This document shows, piece by piece, positions 41,336-52,070 of a stretch of 64,000 bases of DNA. A program made the translations under genes and the position numbers. Under the pieces are notes generated by a model, which was given only the letters and a program-made list of their open reading frames with translations, had not been told where the DNA came from and searched no databases. Each line of letters starts with the position of its first letter. Position 1 is the first letter of the stretch. The stretch comes from Streptomyces sp. CB02414 (GTDB taxonomy: Bacteria > Actinomycetota > Actinomycetes > Streptomycetales > Streptomycetaceae): the NCBI RefSeq assembly GCF_001905385.1, contig NZ_LIPF01000003.1, positions 558,001 to 622,000 on the forward strand. The letters run 5' to 3'.

Positions 41336-41701
41336 TCACTCCCGGGCCACGACCACCGCCGTCCCGTACGCGCACACCTCGGTGCCCACGTCCGCGGCCG
41401 CCGTCACGTCGAAGCGGAACGCCAGCACCGCGTTGGCGCCACGCGCGCGTGCCTGCTCGACCAGCCGCTCCATCGCCTCGTTGCGGGTCTCGACCAGCGT
41501 CTTCGTGAGCCCGCGCAGCTCACCGCCGACCATCGACTTCAGCCCGGCGCCGATCTGGCTCCCCAGGTGCCGGGAGCGGACGGTCAGCCCGAAGACCTCC
41601 CCGAGCACCTCCTGCACCCGGTGGCCCGGCAGGTCGTTCGTGGTCACGACGAGCACCTCGGGCCCGGGGCCCTGTCCGCCGCCGTATTCTTCAATACCCA
41701 T
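41336..41701 (-). CDS. YbjQ/UPF0145 family protein
   Basis: A 121-residue protein, pentamer-forming family of unknown role. Signature parts are VLVVTTNDLPGHRVQEVLGEVFGLTVRSRHLG, ETRNEAMERLVEQARARGANAVLAFRFD and VCAYGTAVVV. It ends 21 bp from tipA and is divergent from the DedA gene. Confidence 0.85.
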   Translation of the reverse strand: MGIEEYGGGQGPGPEVLVVTTNDLPGHRVQEVLGEVFGLTVRSRHLGSQIGAGLKSMVGGELRGLTKTLVETRNEAMERLVEQARARGANAVLAFRFDVTAAADVGTEVCAYGTAVVVARE

Positions 41702-41833
41702 GGTTCTCAGGTTTCCCCGGGCAAGGTCACAGTGCACCCCGAGGAAGCCCTTGGAACCTGGAACCCGACGGCTGCGTTGTACGTTTGGGCAGCCAGGTCC
41801 CGCCCGCCCCCCAGCAGCAGGAGCCACAATCCC

Positions 41834-42685
41834 GTGACCACGCTTGCGCTCGGCCCCGAGTGGCTGAGCCCGGACTACCTGATCGAGACCTTCGCTCTGC
41901 CGGGCATCCTGCTCATCGTCTTCGCCGAGTCCGGACTCTTCGCGTTCCTGCCCGGCGACTCGCTGCTGTTCACGGCGGGCCTGTTCGTCGCCCAGGGCGA
42001 GTACATCAGCCAGCCGCTGTGGCTGGTGTGCACCCTGATCGTGCTGGCCGCCGTCATCGGCGACCAAGTGGGCTACATGATCGGCAAGTTCCTCGGCCCC
42101 AAGCTCTTCAACCGCCCCAACTCCAAGCTCTTCAAACAGGAGAACCTGGACAAGGCGCACGAGTTCATGGAGAAGTACGGCCCCAAGGCGATCGTCCTGG
42201 CCCGCTTCGTGCCGATCGTGCGCACCTTCGCCCCCATCGTGGCGGGCGCCGGCCGCATGCAGTACCGCACCTTCCTCACGTACAACGTCATCGGCGGCGT
42301 CGCCTGGGGCTCGGGTGTCACCCTCGCGGGCTACTGGCTCGGCCAGATCGAGTTCATCCGCACCAACGTCGAGCCGATCCTCGTCCTGATCGTCGTCCTC
42401 TCGGTCGTCCCGATCGCCATCGAGTACCTGCGCGAGCGCAAGAAGAAGAAGCAGCAGCCCGCGGCGGCCCCCCAGCCCGCGGCGCCGCAGTTCCAGCAGC
42501 CGCAGCAGCAGCCCGCGTACCCGGTGATGGACGACGCCACGACCCAGCTCCGCAGGGTGGACCCGTACCAGCAGCCGCAGCAGTACCAGCAGCCCCAGCA
42601 GTACCAGGAGCCGTACGCCCAGCAGTACCCGCAGCCGCCGTACGACCAGCAGGCCGGCCAGTACCCCTACAACCAGGGCCGCTGA
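41834..42685 (+). CDS. DedA-family membrane protein with Gln-rich tail
   Basis: A 283-residue DedA/VTT protein. The ~210-residue membrane core has FAESGLFAFLPGDSLLFTAG, the re-entrant helix motif FVPIVRTFAPIVAGAGRM and GYWLG. DedA proteins flip lipids such as undecaprenyl phosphate or phosphatidylethanolamine. After a KKKKQQ stretch follow ~70 residues of low-complexity Gln/Pro/Tyr (QQPQQYQQPQQYQ), probably a disordered cytoplasmic tail. GTG 41834 has AGGAG upstream. Confidence 0.85.
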   Translation: MTTLALGPEWLSPDYLIETFALPGILLIVFAESGLFAFLPGDSLLFTAGLFVAQGEYISQPLWLVCTLIVLAAVIGDQVGYMIGKFLGPKLFNRPNSKLFKQENLDKAHEFMEKYGPKAIVLARFVPIVRTFAPIVAGAGRMQYRTFLTYNVIGGVAWGSGVTLAGYWLGQIEFIRTNVEPILVLIVVLSVVPIAIEYLRERKKKKQQPAAAPQPAAPQFQQPQQQPAYPVMDDATTQLRRVDPYQQPQQYQQPQQYQEPYAQQYPQPPYDQQAGQYPYNQGR

Positions 42686-42725
42686 CGCGCCCTGAAGGGG
42701 CGCGGGGCTGTGCAGGCGCCCGGCG

Positions 42726-44465
42726 CTAGAACCCCCGCGTCCGCTTCGCCGCCCGGCGGCCCGCCGCACTCGCCGCGCCCGGCACCCGCAGGAACAGCCG
42801 CGAAATCTCCCCACCGAGGTTCACCCCGATGGCGATGGCCATGGCGAGGGCCACCGCCGTCGACAGGTACACCAGCCCCCGGTCGACCTCGCTCTGCGCG
42901 ATCGCCAGCAGCCCGAAGTACGTCGCGGAACCGGGCAGCAGCGGCCCGATCGCCGCGGTCGTGTACGGTAGCGCCGACGCGAACCGGTACCGGGACATCA
43001 GCTGCCCGAACAGACCCACCAGCCCCGCCGCGGCGGCCGTGGAGGCCACCGGCGAGATGTCGCCGACGTAGTGCATGGCGCCGTACACGACCCAGGCGAC
43101 GCCCCCGTTCAGGGTCACCGCCAGCACGGTGGATCGTTCCTGCTGGAGCAGGATCGCGAAGGCCAGCGACAGCATCATGGACGCGCCGATCTGCACGACC
43201 GGCTGGTCGCCCGTGCCCAGCTGGGCGTCGGGATTGAGATTGGCGCCCAGCTGGACACCGAAGTACAGCACCACCAGCACCCCGGCGACGATGCTGACGA
43301 AGAAGTACATGACCTCCAGCAGGCGCGCCGCGGCGGTGATGTAGAAGCCGGTCAGGCCGTCCTGCACCCCGGCGACCAGCGCCCGCCCGGGCAGCAGCGC
43401 GAAGAGGCCACCGGTGATGACCGCCGACGCCTTCACGTCGACGTGGATCAGCGTGAGCACGATCCCCATCGCGGCCGGCGGCATCGCGGCCACCGCGAAC
43501 TGGTAGAACTCCGGCAGCCCCCGCCCGGCGCACAGCCAGGCCAGCCGGTCGCCGAGCATCGAGCCGAGCATGGCGGCGACGAACACGGTCAGACCGCCGC
43601 CGACGAGCACCGAAGCCGAGCCGGCGAGCAGGCCGCTGGCCGCGGTCAGCACCCAGGTGGGGTACGGGTGGCGGTTGCGGCGGATCTCCGCGAGGCGCCG
43701 GTAGGCCTCCTCCAGGGAGATCTGCGTGTCCGGGTCGCTGAGATCGTCCACCAGGTGGAACACGGCCGCGAGCCGCGTGTAGTCGGTGCCGCGGCGGCGC
43801 ACCGTCCGCGACGCCGTCACCGGGTCCTCCACCAGGGACGGCTGGTGGGAGATCGACAGCAGGGTGAAGGTGACGTTCGGTTCGCAGCGGTCCAGGCCGT
43901 AGGAGCGGCAGACGGCGAACATCGCCGCCTCCACGTCCTCGGCGCCCTCACCGCCCGCCAGCAGCAGCTCCCCGATGCGCAGCGTCAGGTCGAGCACGCG
44001 CGGCACGGCGGGGCCGGTCTCGTCGTCGTGCTTCTGCGACGGCTCGGGCGCCGGCCGGTCGGCCACCGGCATGCGCAGCATCGCGCGCATCCGGTCCTGC
44101 CAGGGCACGTCCGTCAGGTTGACCGCCGGGAAGCCGCTCGCCGGGGTGAAGACGGCCGGCGACCACGCGTGGTACGTGCTCGGCATGCTGAACGCCGAGC
44201 CCTCGAACTCGGCGGGCGCTCCCGACGGCGCGTCCAGCCCCTCCGGCAGCGCGAACTCGGAGGTCGTCTCGGACTCCGCGCCGGTGTGCCGGGACACCGC
44301 CAGTCCCTGCGGAATCTCGAACTCGGACGTCGTCGACGACTCGTCGTCGACCGGCGCGCCGACGCCGACGGGCGGCCGGAACGCACTGCGCGCCTCGTCC
44401 GACTGCGGTTTGCGGTCCTCCGCCTCCGTCACCTGCGAAACGCTCCCTGGGCCCTCGTACGACAC
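42726..44465 (-). CDS. ThrE-like threonine/serine exporter family protein
   Basis: Up to 579 residues. The first ~130 are acidic, low-complexity with repeated SETTSEFALPEGL-like units; then DLTLRIGELLLAGGEGAEDVEAAMFAVCRSYGLDRCEPNVTFT begins the ThrE domain and ten predicted helices follow. Corynebacterium ThrE exports threonine and serine. The start is uncertain: the GGAGGG site is only 1 nt from GTG 44465, while a GTG at 44432 is better spaced. Confidence 0.8.
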   Translation of the reverse strand: MSYEGPGSVSQVTEAEDRKPQSDEARSAFRPPVGVGAPVDDESSTTSEFEIPQGLAVSRHTGAESETTSEFALPEGLDAPSGAPAEFEGSAFSMPSTYHAWSPAVFTPASGFPAVNLTDVPWQDRMRAMLRMPVADRPAPEPSQKHDDETGPAVPRVLDLTLRIGELLLAGGEGAEDVEAAMFAVCRSYGLDRCEPNVTFTLLSISHQPSLVEDPVTASRTVRRRGTDYTRLAAVFHLVDDLSDPDTQISLEEAYRRLAEIRRNRHPYPTWVLTAASGLLAGSASVLVGGGLTVFVAAMLGSMLGDRLAWLCAGRGLPEFYQFAVAAMPPAAMGIVLTLIHVDVKASAVITGGLFALLPGRALVAGVQDGLTGFYITAAARLLEVMYFFVSIVAGVLVVLYFGVQLGANLNPDAQLGTGDQPVVQIGASMMLSLAFAILLQQERSTVLAVTLNGGVAWVVYGAMHYVGDISPVASTAAAAGLVGLFGQLMSRYRFASALPYTTAAIGPLLPGSATYFGLLAIAQSEVDRGLVYLSTAVALAMAIAIGVNLGGEISRLFLRVPGAASAAGRRAAKRTRGF

Positions 44466-44502
44466 ACCCTCCTGTAGCCCTCAGTATGCGCACCCAAACG
44501 TG

Positions 44503-44534
44503 AACGGGCCGCACGCGTGCGCGTGCGGCCCGTT
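44503..44534. terminator. Terminator downstream of the pyrophosphatase gene
   Basis: AACGGGCCGCACGC (44503-44516) pairs perfectly with GCGTGCGGCCCGTT (44521-44534). It is 25 bp beyond the ppa stop. Confidence 0.75.
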
Positions 44535-44558
44535 ACGGAAGGGATTCAGGAGGCGTGC

Positions 44559-45050
44559 TCAGTGGCCGCCCTGGTCCTTGAAGCGCTTGTAGGACCGCTC
44601 GATCTCGGCCTCGGCGTCGGTGCGGCCCACCCAGTCGGCGCCCTCGACGGACTTGCCGGGCTCCAGGTCCTTGTAGACCTCGAAGAAGTGCTGGATCTCC
44701 AGGCGGTCGAACTCCGAGACGTGGTGGATGTCACGCAGGTGCTCCACGCGCGGGTCGGTCGACGGGACGCACAGCAGCTTGTCGTCGCCGCCGGCCTCGT
44801 CCGTCATCCGGAACATGCCGATCGCGCGGCAGCGGATCAGGCAGCCCGGGAACGTCGGCTCGTCCAGGATGACCAGCGCGTCCAGCGGGTCGCCGTCCTC
44901 GCCGAGGGTGTTCTCGACGAAGCCGTAGTCGGTCGGGTAGGCGGTCGAGGTGAACAGGCGGCGGTCCAGGCGGATACGACCGGTCTCGTGGTCCACCTCG
45001 TACTTGTTCCGCGAACCCTTCGGGATCTCGATCGTGACGTCGAACTCCAC
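44559..45050 (-). CDS. ppa: Soluble inorganic pyrophosphatase
   Basis: A 163-residue family I enzyme that hydrolyses pyrophosphate in the cytoplasm. [38 protein letters not shown] (metal-binding Asp residues) and [16 protein letters not shown] are diagnostic. GTG 45050 is chosen because GGAGGAG lies 6 nt upstream and it gives the family length; a longer frame starts at 45074. It coexists with the membrane H+-pyrophosphatase in this window. Confidence 0.93.
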   Translation of the reverse strand: MEFDVTIEIPKGSRNKYEVDHETGRIRLDRRLFTSTAYPTDYGFVENTLGEDGDPLDALVILDEPTFPGCLIRCRAIGMFRMTDEAGGDDKLLCVPSTDPRVEHLRDIHHVSEFDRLEIQHFFEVYKDLEPGKSVEGADWVGRTDAEAEIERSYKRFKDQGGH

Positions 45051-45129
45051 CGGACGCTCCTCCATGATCAGCACATAGTTCTGGTGATTAAGTGTCCCTC
45101 ACGCAGGTGTGTGATCGCGAAAGGGGCTG

Positions 45130-46701
45130 GTGGTAGTGCCAGAGCTGAGGCCTTGGCGGGCCACGGGACCGCGTGTGGCGCGTGCCGCGCGTGCCGTCCG
45201 ACCGCGGGTCGCACGGTTCGCACGGGCCACGGCGCCGCAGCTCGACCGGGTCACGAGGCCCAAGACCTGGCAGTACACCGCCGGTGCCGCCACGGCCGGG
45301 CTGGCACTGGCCGCCGGTGTGGTGACCGCCGCCGGCCCCTGGGACTCCACGGGTCAGCGTACGGCCGAGCGGGACCGGGCCGTCGCCCTGGAGCGCACGG
45401 GTGGCGCAGATCACGGCCGCGGACCGGTCGGTTCCGGTACGACGTCCGGCTCGCCGCGCCCCGCGCCCAGCGCCCCGTCCGTCCTCACCGGCCTCGGCGG
45501 TACGGCGGGCGGAGTTCCGCGCGGCGCCGAGGCCGTGCCCGGCGGCACGGCCCTGGCGGACGTCCTCGGACCGCTGATGGAGGACCCGGCGCTCGGCGGC
45601 AGCCGCGGGGCGGCGGTGGTGGACCTCACCACCGGCAAGCGCCTGTACGGCCGCGACGCCGGCACGGCGCTCACCCCCGCCTCCACCACCAAGATCGCCA
45701 CCGCCGTCGCCGCGCTCACCGCCCTCGGCCCCGACCACCGCCTCACCACCCGCACCGCCCTGGAGGCCGACACCGGCGAACTCGTCCTCGTCGGCGGCGG
45801 CGACCCCACCCTCACCGCGCGGAAGGACGCCCGCGGCCTCGCCAGCCTGCGCACTCTCGCCGAGAAGACCGCCACCGCCCTCAAGAAGCGGGACGTGCGC
45901 GAGGTGACGCTGTCGTACGACACGACGCTCTACGCCGGTACGGAAATGCACCCGATCGGAGTCAACGAGAACCTCGCCCGCGTCACCGCCCTGATGGCCG
46001 ACGAGGGCCGCACGGACGACTCCACCAGCGGCCCCGCCCCGCGCGTGCCCGACCCGGCCGCCGACGCCGCCCGCACCTTCGCCGGGTTCCTGGAGCGGCA
46101 CGGCATCACCGCGTCGGCTCCCGGCCCCTCCAAGGCCACCGACCGCGCGGACACCCTCGCCACCGTCTCCTCGCCCCCGCTGACCGCGCTGGTCGAGCGG
46201 ATGCTGACCAACAGCGACAACGACCTCGCCGAGGCCCTGGCCCGCCACACCGCCCTGGCGAGCGGCGAGAGCGCCGACTTCGACGGCGTCTCGGCGGCGA
46301 TCACGGCCCGCCTGCGGCAACTGGGCCTGCCCGTGGACGGCGCCCGCTTCCACGACGGCAGCGGCCTGGACCGCACCGACCGCATCACCGCGGACCTCCT
46401 CACCGCCCTGCTCGCCGAGGCCGCCGATCCGTCCCGCCCCGAGCTCCGCCCGGTCCTCACCGGTCTCCCCGTCGCCGGCTTCACCGGCACCCTGAGCGGC
46501 CGCTACACGGACGGCGCGGCCGGTGTCGTACGCGCCAAGACCGGCACCCTGACGGGCGTCAACACCCTCGCCGGCACGGCCGTCACCCCCGACGGCCGCC
46601 TCCTGGGCTTCGCCTTCCTGGCCTCGGACACGACGAACGCGTGGGAGGCCCAGGCGGCCCTGGACCGACTGACTACGGCCCTGGCGTCCGGAGCGCCGTA
46701 G
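45130..46701 (+). CDS. dacB: D-alanyl-D-alanine carboxypeptidase (DacB, peptidase S13)
   Basis: A 523-residue class C penicillin-binding protein. The active site is STTK (Ser185, Lys188), with SDN in LTNSDNDLAEALARH and KTGTLTG near the end. An Arg-rich N-terminus and one membrane helix (residues ~50-70) anchor it outside. It trims the terminal D-Ala of peptidoglycan stem peptides. The N-terminal 120 residues before the catalytic domain are long and low in complexity. Confidence 0.92.
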   Translation: MVVPELRPWRATGPRVARAARAVRPRVARFARATAPQLDRVTRPKTWQYTAGAATAGLALAAGVVTAAGPWDSTGQRTAERDRAVALERTGGADHGRGPVGSGTTSGSPRPAPSAPSVLTGLGGTAGGVPRGAEAVPGGTALADVLGPLMEDPALGGSRGAAVVDLTTGKRLYGRDAGTALTPASTTKIATAVAALTALGPDHRLTTRTALEADTGELVLVGGGDPTLTARKDARGLASLRTLAEKTATALKKRDVREVTLSYDTTLYAGTEMHPIGVNENLARVTALMADEGRTDDSTSGPAPRVPDPAADAARTFAGFLERHGITASAPGPSKATDRADTLATVSSPPLTALVERMLTNSDNDLAEALARHTALASGESADFDGVSAAITARLRQLGLPVDGARFHDGSGLDRTDRITADLLTALLAEAADPSRPELRPVLTGLPVAGFTGTLSGRYTDGAAGVVRAKTGTLTGVNTLAGTAVTPDGRLLGFAFLASDTTNAWEAQAALDRLTTALASGAP

Positions 46702-46783
46702 CCACGAGCCGCCGTCCAGCGGCCCCACCCCGAGCCCCCACCCCACCGCCCGCCACAGCCTGCCCCCAGCGGCAGCGCTCACG

Positions 46784-46789
46784 TACGGT
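46784..46789 (+). promoter_or_regulatory. -10 hexamer upstream of the zincin gene
   Basis: TACGGT, 6 nt, ATG 46796. The gap includes GAGGA, only 1 nt from the ATG and too close to serve as a ribosome site, so a leaderless transcript is likely. Confidence 0.35.
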
Positions 46790-46795
46790 TGAGGA

Positions 46796-47923
46796 ATGAC
46801 GAGCATCGGCGCATCCTCCGGCATGGTCGACTGGAATCTCGCGGTGGCGACCGCGACCCGGCTCGTACGGCCGGGCCCCGAGGTGAGCCGCGACGAGGCC
46901 AGGGCCGTCGTCGCGGAGCTCCGCCGCCACGCCAAGTCCTCCGAGGAGCACGTCCGCGGCTTCACCCGCCTGGCCACCGAGGAGGCCCACGCCACCCCCG
47001 TCCTCGTCGTCGACCGCCCGGGCTGGGTCCGGGCGAACGTCGCCGGGTTCCGGGAGATCCTCAAGCCGCTGCTGGAGAAGATGGAGGAGCGGCGCGGCGG
47101 CGGCGCGGGCAACGCGGTCCTCGGTGCCGTCGGCGGCAAGGTCACCGGCGTGGAGCTGGGCATGCTGCTGTCGTTCCTGTCCTCACGGGTCCTCGGCCAG
47201 TACGAGACCTTCGCCCCGGCCACCCGCGAGCTGCCCGCGGGCGCGAACGGCGGCGGCCGGCTCCTGCTCGTCGCGCCGAACATCGTGCACGTCGAGCGCG
47301 AACTCGACGTCGACCCGCACGACTTCCGCCTCTGGGTGTGCCTGCACGAGGAGACGCACCGCACGCAGTTCACCGCGGTGCCCTGGCTGCGCGACCACCT
47401 GGAGGGCGAAATCCAGTCGTTCCTCTCGGAGACCGACGTCGACCCCATGACCGTGCTGGAGCGGGTCCGCGAGGCCGCCCAGACCCTCGCCGGGGGACGC
47501 CCCGAGGGCGAGGAGGACGACGGCGGCCGGTCGCTGGTGGAGCTGGTGCAGACCCCGGCCCAGCGGGAGGTCCTCGGCCGGCTCACGGCCGTGATGTCGC
47601 TCCTGGAGGGGCACGCCGACTTCGTGATGGACGGGGTCGGCCCGGCGGTCGTGCCGAGCGTCGGGGAGATCCGCGAGAAGTTCCAGCAGCGCCGCGCCAA
47701 GGGTGCCTCGCGCCTCGACCTGGCCCTGCGCAAGCTGCTCGGCCTGGACGCCAAGCTCCGCCAGTACCGGGACGGCGAGCGCTTCGTGCGGGCCGTCGTC
47801 GAGGAGTGCGGCATGGACGGCTTCAACCGCGTCTGGACCTCGCCCAACACCCTCCCCACCAAGGCGGAGATCTCCAAACCGGCGGACTGGATCGCGCGGG
47901 TGCACCGCAAGCCGGAGTCGTGA
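46796..47923 (+). CDS. Zinc-dependent metalloprotease-like protein (DUF2342)
   Basis: A 375-residue actinobacterial protein with zincin motif HEETHRTQF (residues ~183-191) and a later EGHADFVMD helix that may supply a third ligand. Family members are annotated as coenzyme F420 biosynthesis-associated, a label based on distribution and not biochemistry. It lies between dacB and tilS and is conserved there. Confidence 0.85.
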   Translation: MTSIGASSGMVDWNLAVATATRLVRPGPEVSRDEARAVVAELRRHAKSSEEHVRGFTRLATEEAHATPVLVVDRPGWVRANVAGFREILKPLLEKMEERRGGGAGNAVLGAVGGKVTGVELGMLLSFLSSRVLGQYETFAPATRELPAGANGGGRLLLVAPNIVHVERELDVDPHDFRLWVCLHEETHRTQFTAVPWLRDHLEGEIQSFLSETDVDPMTVLERVREAAQTLAGGRPEGEEDDGGRSLVELVQTPAQREVLGRLTAVMSLLEGHADFVMDGVGPAVVPSVGEIREKFQQRRAKGASRLDLALRKLLGLDAKLRQYRDGERFVRAVVEECGMDGFNRVWTSPNTLPTKAEISKPADWIARVHRKPES

Positions 47924-48114
47924 GCCCCGGGGATCGGGCGTGAACGAATCCGGCCGACGGCAGTCGAACGCCCCTCCAATCACCCGTCCGAGGGACCGTG
48001 GGCTCTCGACAGGCGTGCGATGCTCGGGGAACGGCCCGTTTCTGTCACCATCTACACACTCTGCGTGACCGAACCTCGGGCTCACCCCCGACAACTTCAT
48101 GAAGGGCACCGGAC

Positions 48115-49161
48115 ATGGGTCCCCATCCTGCGGTCGCGGCGATACGCCTGGCGGTCCGCCGCGTCCTCCACGACATCCTCACCGAACTGAACACCACGGC
48201 CGGCGTACCCGCCGCGACGGCCGCCGAGCGCATGCCCGAGCGCCCGCCGTCGCCGCTCGTGCTCGTGGCCTGCTCCGGCGGCGCCGACTCCATGGCGCTC
48301 GCCTCCGCCCTCGCCTTCGAGGCCCCCCGCCTCGGCGTCCGCGCCGGCGGCGTCACCGTCGACCACGGCCTGCAGAGCGGCTCCGACCTGCGCGCCGAAG
48401 AGGTCGTCCTGCGCCTGCGCGAACTGGGCCTGGACCCCGTAGAGGCCACCGCCGTGAGCGTCGGCCGCGCGGGCGGGCCCGAAGCCGCCGCCCGCGACGC
48501 CCGCTACGCCGCCCTGGACGACGCCGCCGCCCGCCACGGGGCCGCCGCCGTCCTGCTCGGCCACACCCGCGACGACCAGGCCGAGACCGTCCTGCTGGGC
48601 CTCGCCCGCGGCTCCGGCATCCGCTCCCTGTCGGGCATGGCCGCGGTCTCGGGGGCCGGCGGCCGTTACCGGCGTCCCTTCCTCCAGGTCGACCGGCAGA
48701 CCGCCCGCAAGGCCTGCATGGTCCAGTCCCTGCCCGTTTGGGACGATCCGCACAACGCCGACCCGGCCTACACCCGCTCCCGGCTGCGCCACGAGGGCCT
48801 GCCCGCCCTGGAGAAGGCCCTCGGCAAGGGCGTCGTCGAGGCCCTCGCCCGTACGGCCCAGCTCTCCCGGGACGACGCCGACGCCCTCGACGCCTGGGCC
48901 CGGCAGGCCGAGGCGGGCGTCCGCGACGCCTCCGGCGTGCTGGAGTGCGCCAAGCTCTACGCCCTGCCGCCCGCCGTACGCCGCCGGATCCTGCGCCGCG
49001 CCGCCGTCGACGCCGGTGCTCCGGCCGGCGCCCTGTTCGCCCGCCACATCGAGGAAGTCGACCGGCTGATCACCGGCTGGCGCGGTCAGGGAGCCATCAA
49101 CCTCCCCGGCAAAGTCGTCGCCCGGCGGCAGGGTGGCAGACTGGTGATTCGGCAAGGCTGA
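48115..49161 (+). CDS. tilS: tRNA(Ile)-lysidine synthetase
   Basis: A 348-residue PP-loop ATPase that converts C34 of the minor tRNA-Ile to lysidine so that it reads AUA. The PP-loop is [13 protein letters not shown] (residues ~52-64); VDHGLQ and [23 protein letters not shown] are family-specific. It is the usual partner of hpt and ftsH in actinobacteria, and starts the tilS-hpt-ftsH series. GAAGGG precedes ATG 48115. Confidence 0.93.
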   Translation: MGPHPAVAAIRLAVRRVLHDILTELNTTAGVPAATAAERMPERPPSPLVLVACSGGADSMALASALAFEAPRLGVRAGGVTVDHGLQSGSDLRAEEVVLRLRELGLDPVEATAVSVGRAGGPEAAARDARYAALDDAAARHGAAAVLLGHTRDDQAETVLLGLARGSGIRSLSGMAAVSGAGGRYRRPFLQVDRQTARKACMVQSLPVWDDPHNADPAYTRSRLRHEGLPALEKALGKGVVEALARTAQLSRDDADALDAWARQAEAGVRDASGVLECAKLYALPPAVRRRILRRAAVDAGAPAGALFARHIEEVDRLITGWRGQGAINLPGKVVARRQGGRLVIRQG

Positions 49162-49218
49162 ATCCGGACCCTCCCACCGATCCCGTACACGGATCGCCGG
49201 GGCGCTCCGGAGTGGCCG

Positions 49219-49797
49219 GTGGGACGACCGAAAGTGATGCGGGTGGACGCGAACGACATGGGTGCCGACCTCGAGAAGGTACTCATCACCAAGGAAGAGA
49301 TCGACGCGAAGCTGGCCGAGCTGGCCGCGAAGATCGACGCGGAGTACGCGGGCAAGGACCTGCTCATCGTCGGCGTGCTCAAGGGCGCCGTGATGGTCAT
49401 GGCCGACCTCGCGCGCACGCTGTCCACCCCCGTCACGATGGACTGGATGGCGGTGTCCTCGTACGGCGCGGGCACCCAGTCCTCCGGCGTGGTGCGGATC
49501 CTCAAGGACCTGGACACCGACATCAAGGGCAAGCACGTCCTGATCGTCGAGGACATCATCGACTCCGGCCTGACCCTGTCCTGGCTGATCTCCAACCTCG
49601 GCTCGCGCGAGCCCGCCTCCCTCAAGGTGTGCACGCTGCTGCGCAAGCCCGACGCCGCGAAGGTCGCCATCGACGTGGAGTGGGTGGGCTTCGACATCCC
49701 CAACGAGTTCGTCGTGGGCTACGGCCTCGACTACGCCGAGAAGTACCGCAACCTGCCGTTCGTCGGTACGCTCGCGCCCCACGTCTACGGCGGCTGA
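49219..49797 (+). CDS. hpt: Hypoxanthine phosphoribosyltransferase
   Basis: A salvage enzyme making IMP or GMP from hypoxanthine or guanine and PRPP. The PRPP motif is [17 protein letters not shown]; the purine-contacting block is [28 protein letters not shown]. The frame starts at GTG 49219 (192 residues); ATG 49237 would give 186 residues, closer to the S. coelicolor protein, so the start is uncertain. It follows tilS by 57 bp. Confidence 0.93.
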   Translation: MGRPKVMRVDANDMGADLEKVLITKEEIDAKLAELAAKIDAEYAGKDLLIVGVLKGAVMVMADLARTLSTPVTMDWMAVSSYGAGTQSSGVVRILKDLDTDIKGKHVLIVEDIIDSGLTLSWLISNLGSREPASLKVCTLLRKPDAAKVAIDVEWVGFDIPNEFVVGYGLDYAEKYRNLPFVGTLAPHVYGG

Positions 49798-49997
49798 CAC
49801 GGCCCTGTGGCGCGCTCCGCGGCGTTTCGGGGGGCGGCCGGGAACCCCGGAGGCCCCCGCGCCGTTGGAGCATGCAGACGGGACGTCAGCGGTCCCGTGC
49901 GGCTGAGGGCCGCCCCGCTGGGGTACCGTCAGAAGAACTGTCTTATCAAACTCACTATGGCAGGAGGGACGGGGCGCCACCGCTCCGGAGGATGGAC
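49798..49997 (+). other. ftsH leader region
   Basis: A 200-bp gap without a gene. Its right half is comparatively AT-rich (GAAGAACTGTCTTATCAAACTCACTATGG around 49932-49960), a likely promoter area, but I cannot pick a clear -35/-10 pair. GGAGG at 49987-49991 is the ribosome site. Confidence 0.35.
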
Positions 49998-52031
49998 GTG
50001 AAGCGATACTTCCGTGGGCCAATCATGTGGATCGTGCTGGCCGTCCTTGCCGTGGTCGTGTTGATGCAGGTCGTCGGCTCGTCCGGCGGCTACAAGACGG
50101 TGGACACGGGCCAGGTCGTCCAGGCGATCAACGACAACAGGGTCGAGTCGGCCAAGCTGACCACCGGCGACGAGCAGAAGATCCAGGTTCAGCTCAAGGA
50201 CGGTCAGAAGGTCGAGGGCAGCTCGAAGATCCAGGCGAGCTACATCGGCAACCAGGGTGAGACCCTCGCCGGCACCCTGCAGAACAAGTACCAGGACAAG
50301 CAGATCCCCGACGGCTACACGGTGTCGCCGTCGAAGCAGAACCCGTTCGTCGGGATCCTGCTCTCCCTGCTGCCGTTCGTCCTGATCGTGGTCGTCTTCC
50401 TGTTCCTGATGAATCAGATGCAGGGCGGCGGCTCCCGGGTCATGAACTTCGGCAAGTCCAAGGCCAAGCTCATCACCAAGGACACCCCCAAGACGACGTT
50501 CACCGACGTCGCCGGATCCGACGAGGCCGTCGAGGAGCTCCACGAGATCAAGGAGTTCCTGCAGGAACCGGCCAAGTTCCAGGCCGTCGGCGCCAAGATC
50601 CCCAAGGGCGTGCTGCTGTACGGCCCGCCCGGTACCGGCAAGACCCTGCTCGCGCGAGCCGTCGCGGGCGAGGCGGGCGTGCCGTTCTACTCGATCTCCG
50701 GTTCCGACTTCGTCGAGATGTTCGTCGGTGTCGGTGCCTCCCGGGTCCGTGACCTGTTCGAGCAGGCCAAGGCGAACGCCCCGGCGATCGTCTTCGTCGA
50801 CGAGATCGATGCGGTCGGCCGCCACCGCGGCGCCGGCCTCGGCGGCGGTCACGACGAGCGCGAGCAGACCCTGAACCAGCTGCTCGTCGAGATGGACGGC
50901 TTCGACGTCAAGGGCGGCGTGATCCTCATCGCCGCGACGAACCGGCCCGACATCCTCGACCCGGCGCTGCTGCGCCCCGGCCGTTTCGACCGGCAGATCG
51001 CCGTCGACCGTCCGGACATGCAGGGCCGTCTGGAGATCCTCAAGGTCCACCAGAAGGGCAAGCCGGTCGCCCCGGACGTCGACCTGTCGGCCGTCGCCCG
51101 CCGTACGCCCGGTATGACCGGTGCCGATCTGGCCAACGTGCTGAACGAGGCCGCCCTGCTGACGGCCCGCAGCGACCAGAAGCTGATCGACAACCACATG
51201 CTGGACGAGGCGATCGACCGCGTGGTCGCGGGCCCGCAGAAGCGGACCCGGATCATGTCGGACAAGGAGAAGAAGATCACCGCGTACCACGAGGGCGGTC
51301 ACGCCCTGGTCGCGGCGGCCTCACCCAACTCCGACCCGGTCCACAAGATCACCATCCTGTCCAGAGGCCGGGCCCTCGGCTACACGATGGTGCTGCCGGA
51401 CGAGGACAAGTACTCGACCACGCGCAACGAGATGCTCGACCAGCTCGCCTACATGCTGGGCGGCCGGGCGGCCGAGGAGCTCGTCTTCCACGACCCGACG
51501 ACGGGCGCGGCCAACGACATCGAGAAGGCCACCGGCCTCGCTCGCGCGATGGTCACGCAGTACGGCATGACCGAGCGCCTCGGTGCGATCAAGTTCGGCG
51601 GCGACAACAGCGAGCCGTTCCTCGGGCGTGAGATGGCCCACCAGCGCGACTACTCGGAAGAGGTCGCCGCGCTGGTCGACGAGGAGGTCAAGAAGCTCAT
51701 CGAGACGGCGCACAACGAGGCCTGGGAGATCCTGGTCGAGAACCGCGACGTCCTCGACAACCTCGTCCTCGCGCTGCTGGAGAAGGAGACGCTGGGCAAG
51801 GAGGAGATCGCCGAGATCTTCGCGCAGATCGTCAAGCGCCCGTCCCGGCCCGCCTGGACCGGCTCCTCGCGCCGCACGCCGTCGACCCGTCCGCCGGTGC
51901 TCTCCCCCAAGGAGCTCGCCCTGACGAACGGAGCCAACGGCGCGCCGGCGGCGATCTCCACGGCCAAGAGCGCGACGCCGGAGCCGGCCCCGGCACCGGA
52001 ACGAGCCCCGGAGGACCGTCCGGAGAGCTGA
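49998..52031 (+). CDS. ftsH: ATP-dependent zinc metalloprotease FtsH
   Basis: A 677-residue membrane protease that degrades misfolded and regulatory membrane proteins. Two helices (residues ~8-25 and ~113-135) flank a small outside domain. The AAA+ part has [19 protein letters not shown] and the [21 protein letters not shown]; the protease zinc site is HEGGH (His431). The disordered tail is Pro/Ala-rich. GTG 49998 is preferred over ATG 49992 because GGAGG lies 6 nt before it and only 0-1 nt before the ATG. Confidence 0.94.
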   Translation: MKRYFRGPIMWIVLAVLAVVVLMQVVGSSGGYKTVDTGQVVQAINDNRVESAKLTTGDEQKIQVQLKDGQKVEGSSKIQASYIGNQGETLAGTLQNKYQDKQIPDGYTVSPSKQNPFVGILLSLLPFVLIVVVFLFLMNQMQGGGSRVMNFGKSKAKLITKDTPKTTFTDVAGSDEAVEELHEIKEFLQEPAKFQAVGAKIPKGVLLYGPPGTGKTLLARAVAGEAGVPFYSISGSDFVEMFVGVGASRVRDLFEQAKANAPAIVFVDEIDAVGRHRGAGLGGGHDEREQTLNQLLVEMDGFDVKGGVILIAATNRPDILDPALLRPGRFDRQIAVDRPDMQGRLEILKVHQKGKPVAPDVDLSAVARRTPGMTGADLANVLNEAALLTARSDQKLIDNHMLDEAIDRVVAGPQKRTRIMSDKEKKITAYHEGGHALVAAASPNSDPVHKITILSRGRALGYTMVLPDEDKYSTTRNEMLDQLAYMLGGRAAEELVFHDPTTGAANDIEKATGLARAMVTQYGMTERLGAIKFGGDNSEPFLGREMAHQRDYSEEVAALVDEEVKKLIETAHNEAWEILVENRDVLDNLVLALLEKETLGKEEIAEIFAQIVKRPSRPAWTGSSRRTPSTRPPVLSPKELALTNGANGAPAAISTAKSATPEPAPAPERAPEDRPES

Positions 52032-52070
52032 CTCAGCTGCTCCCGGCGGCCCCACCAGGCCCGGAATGTA

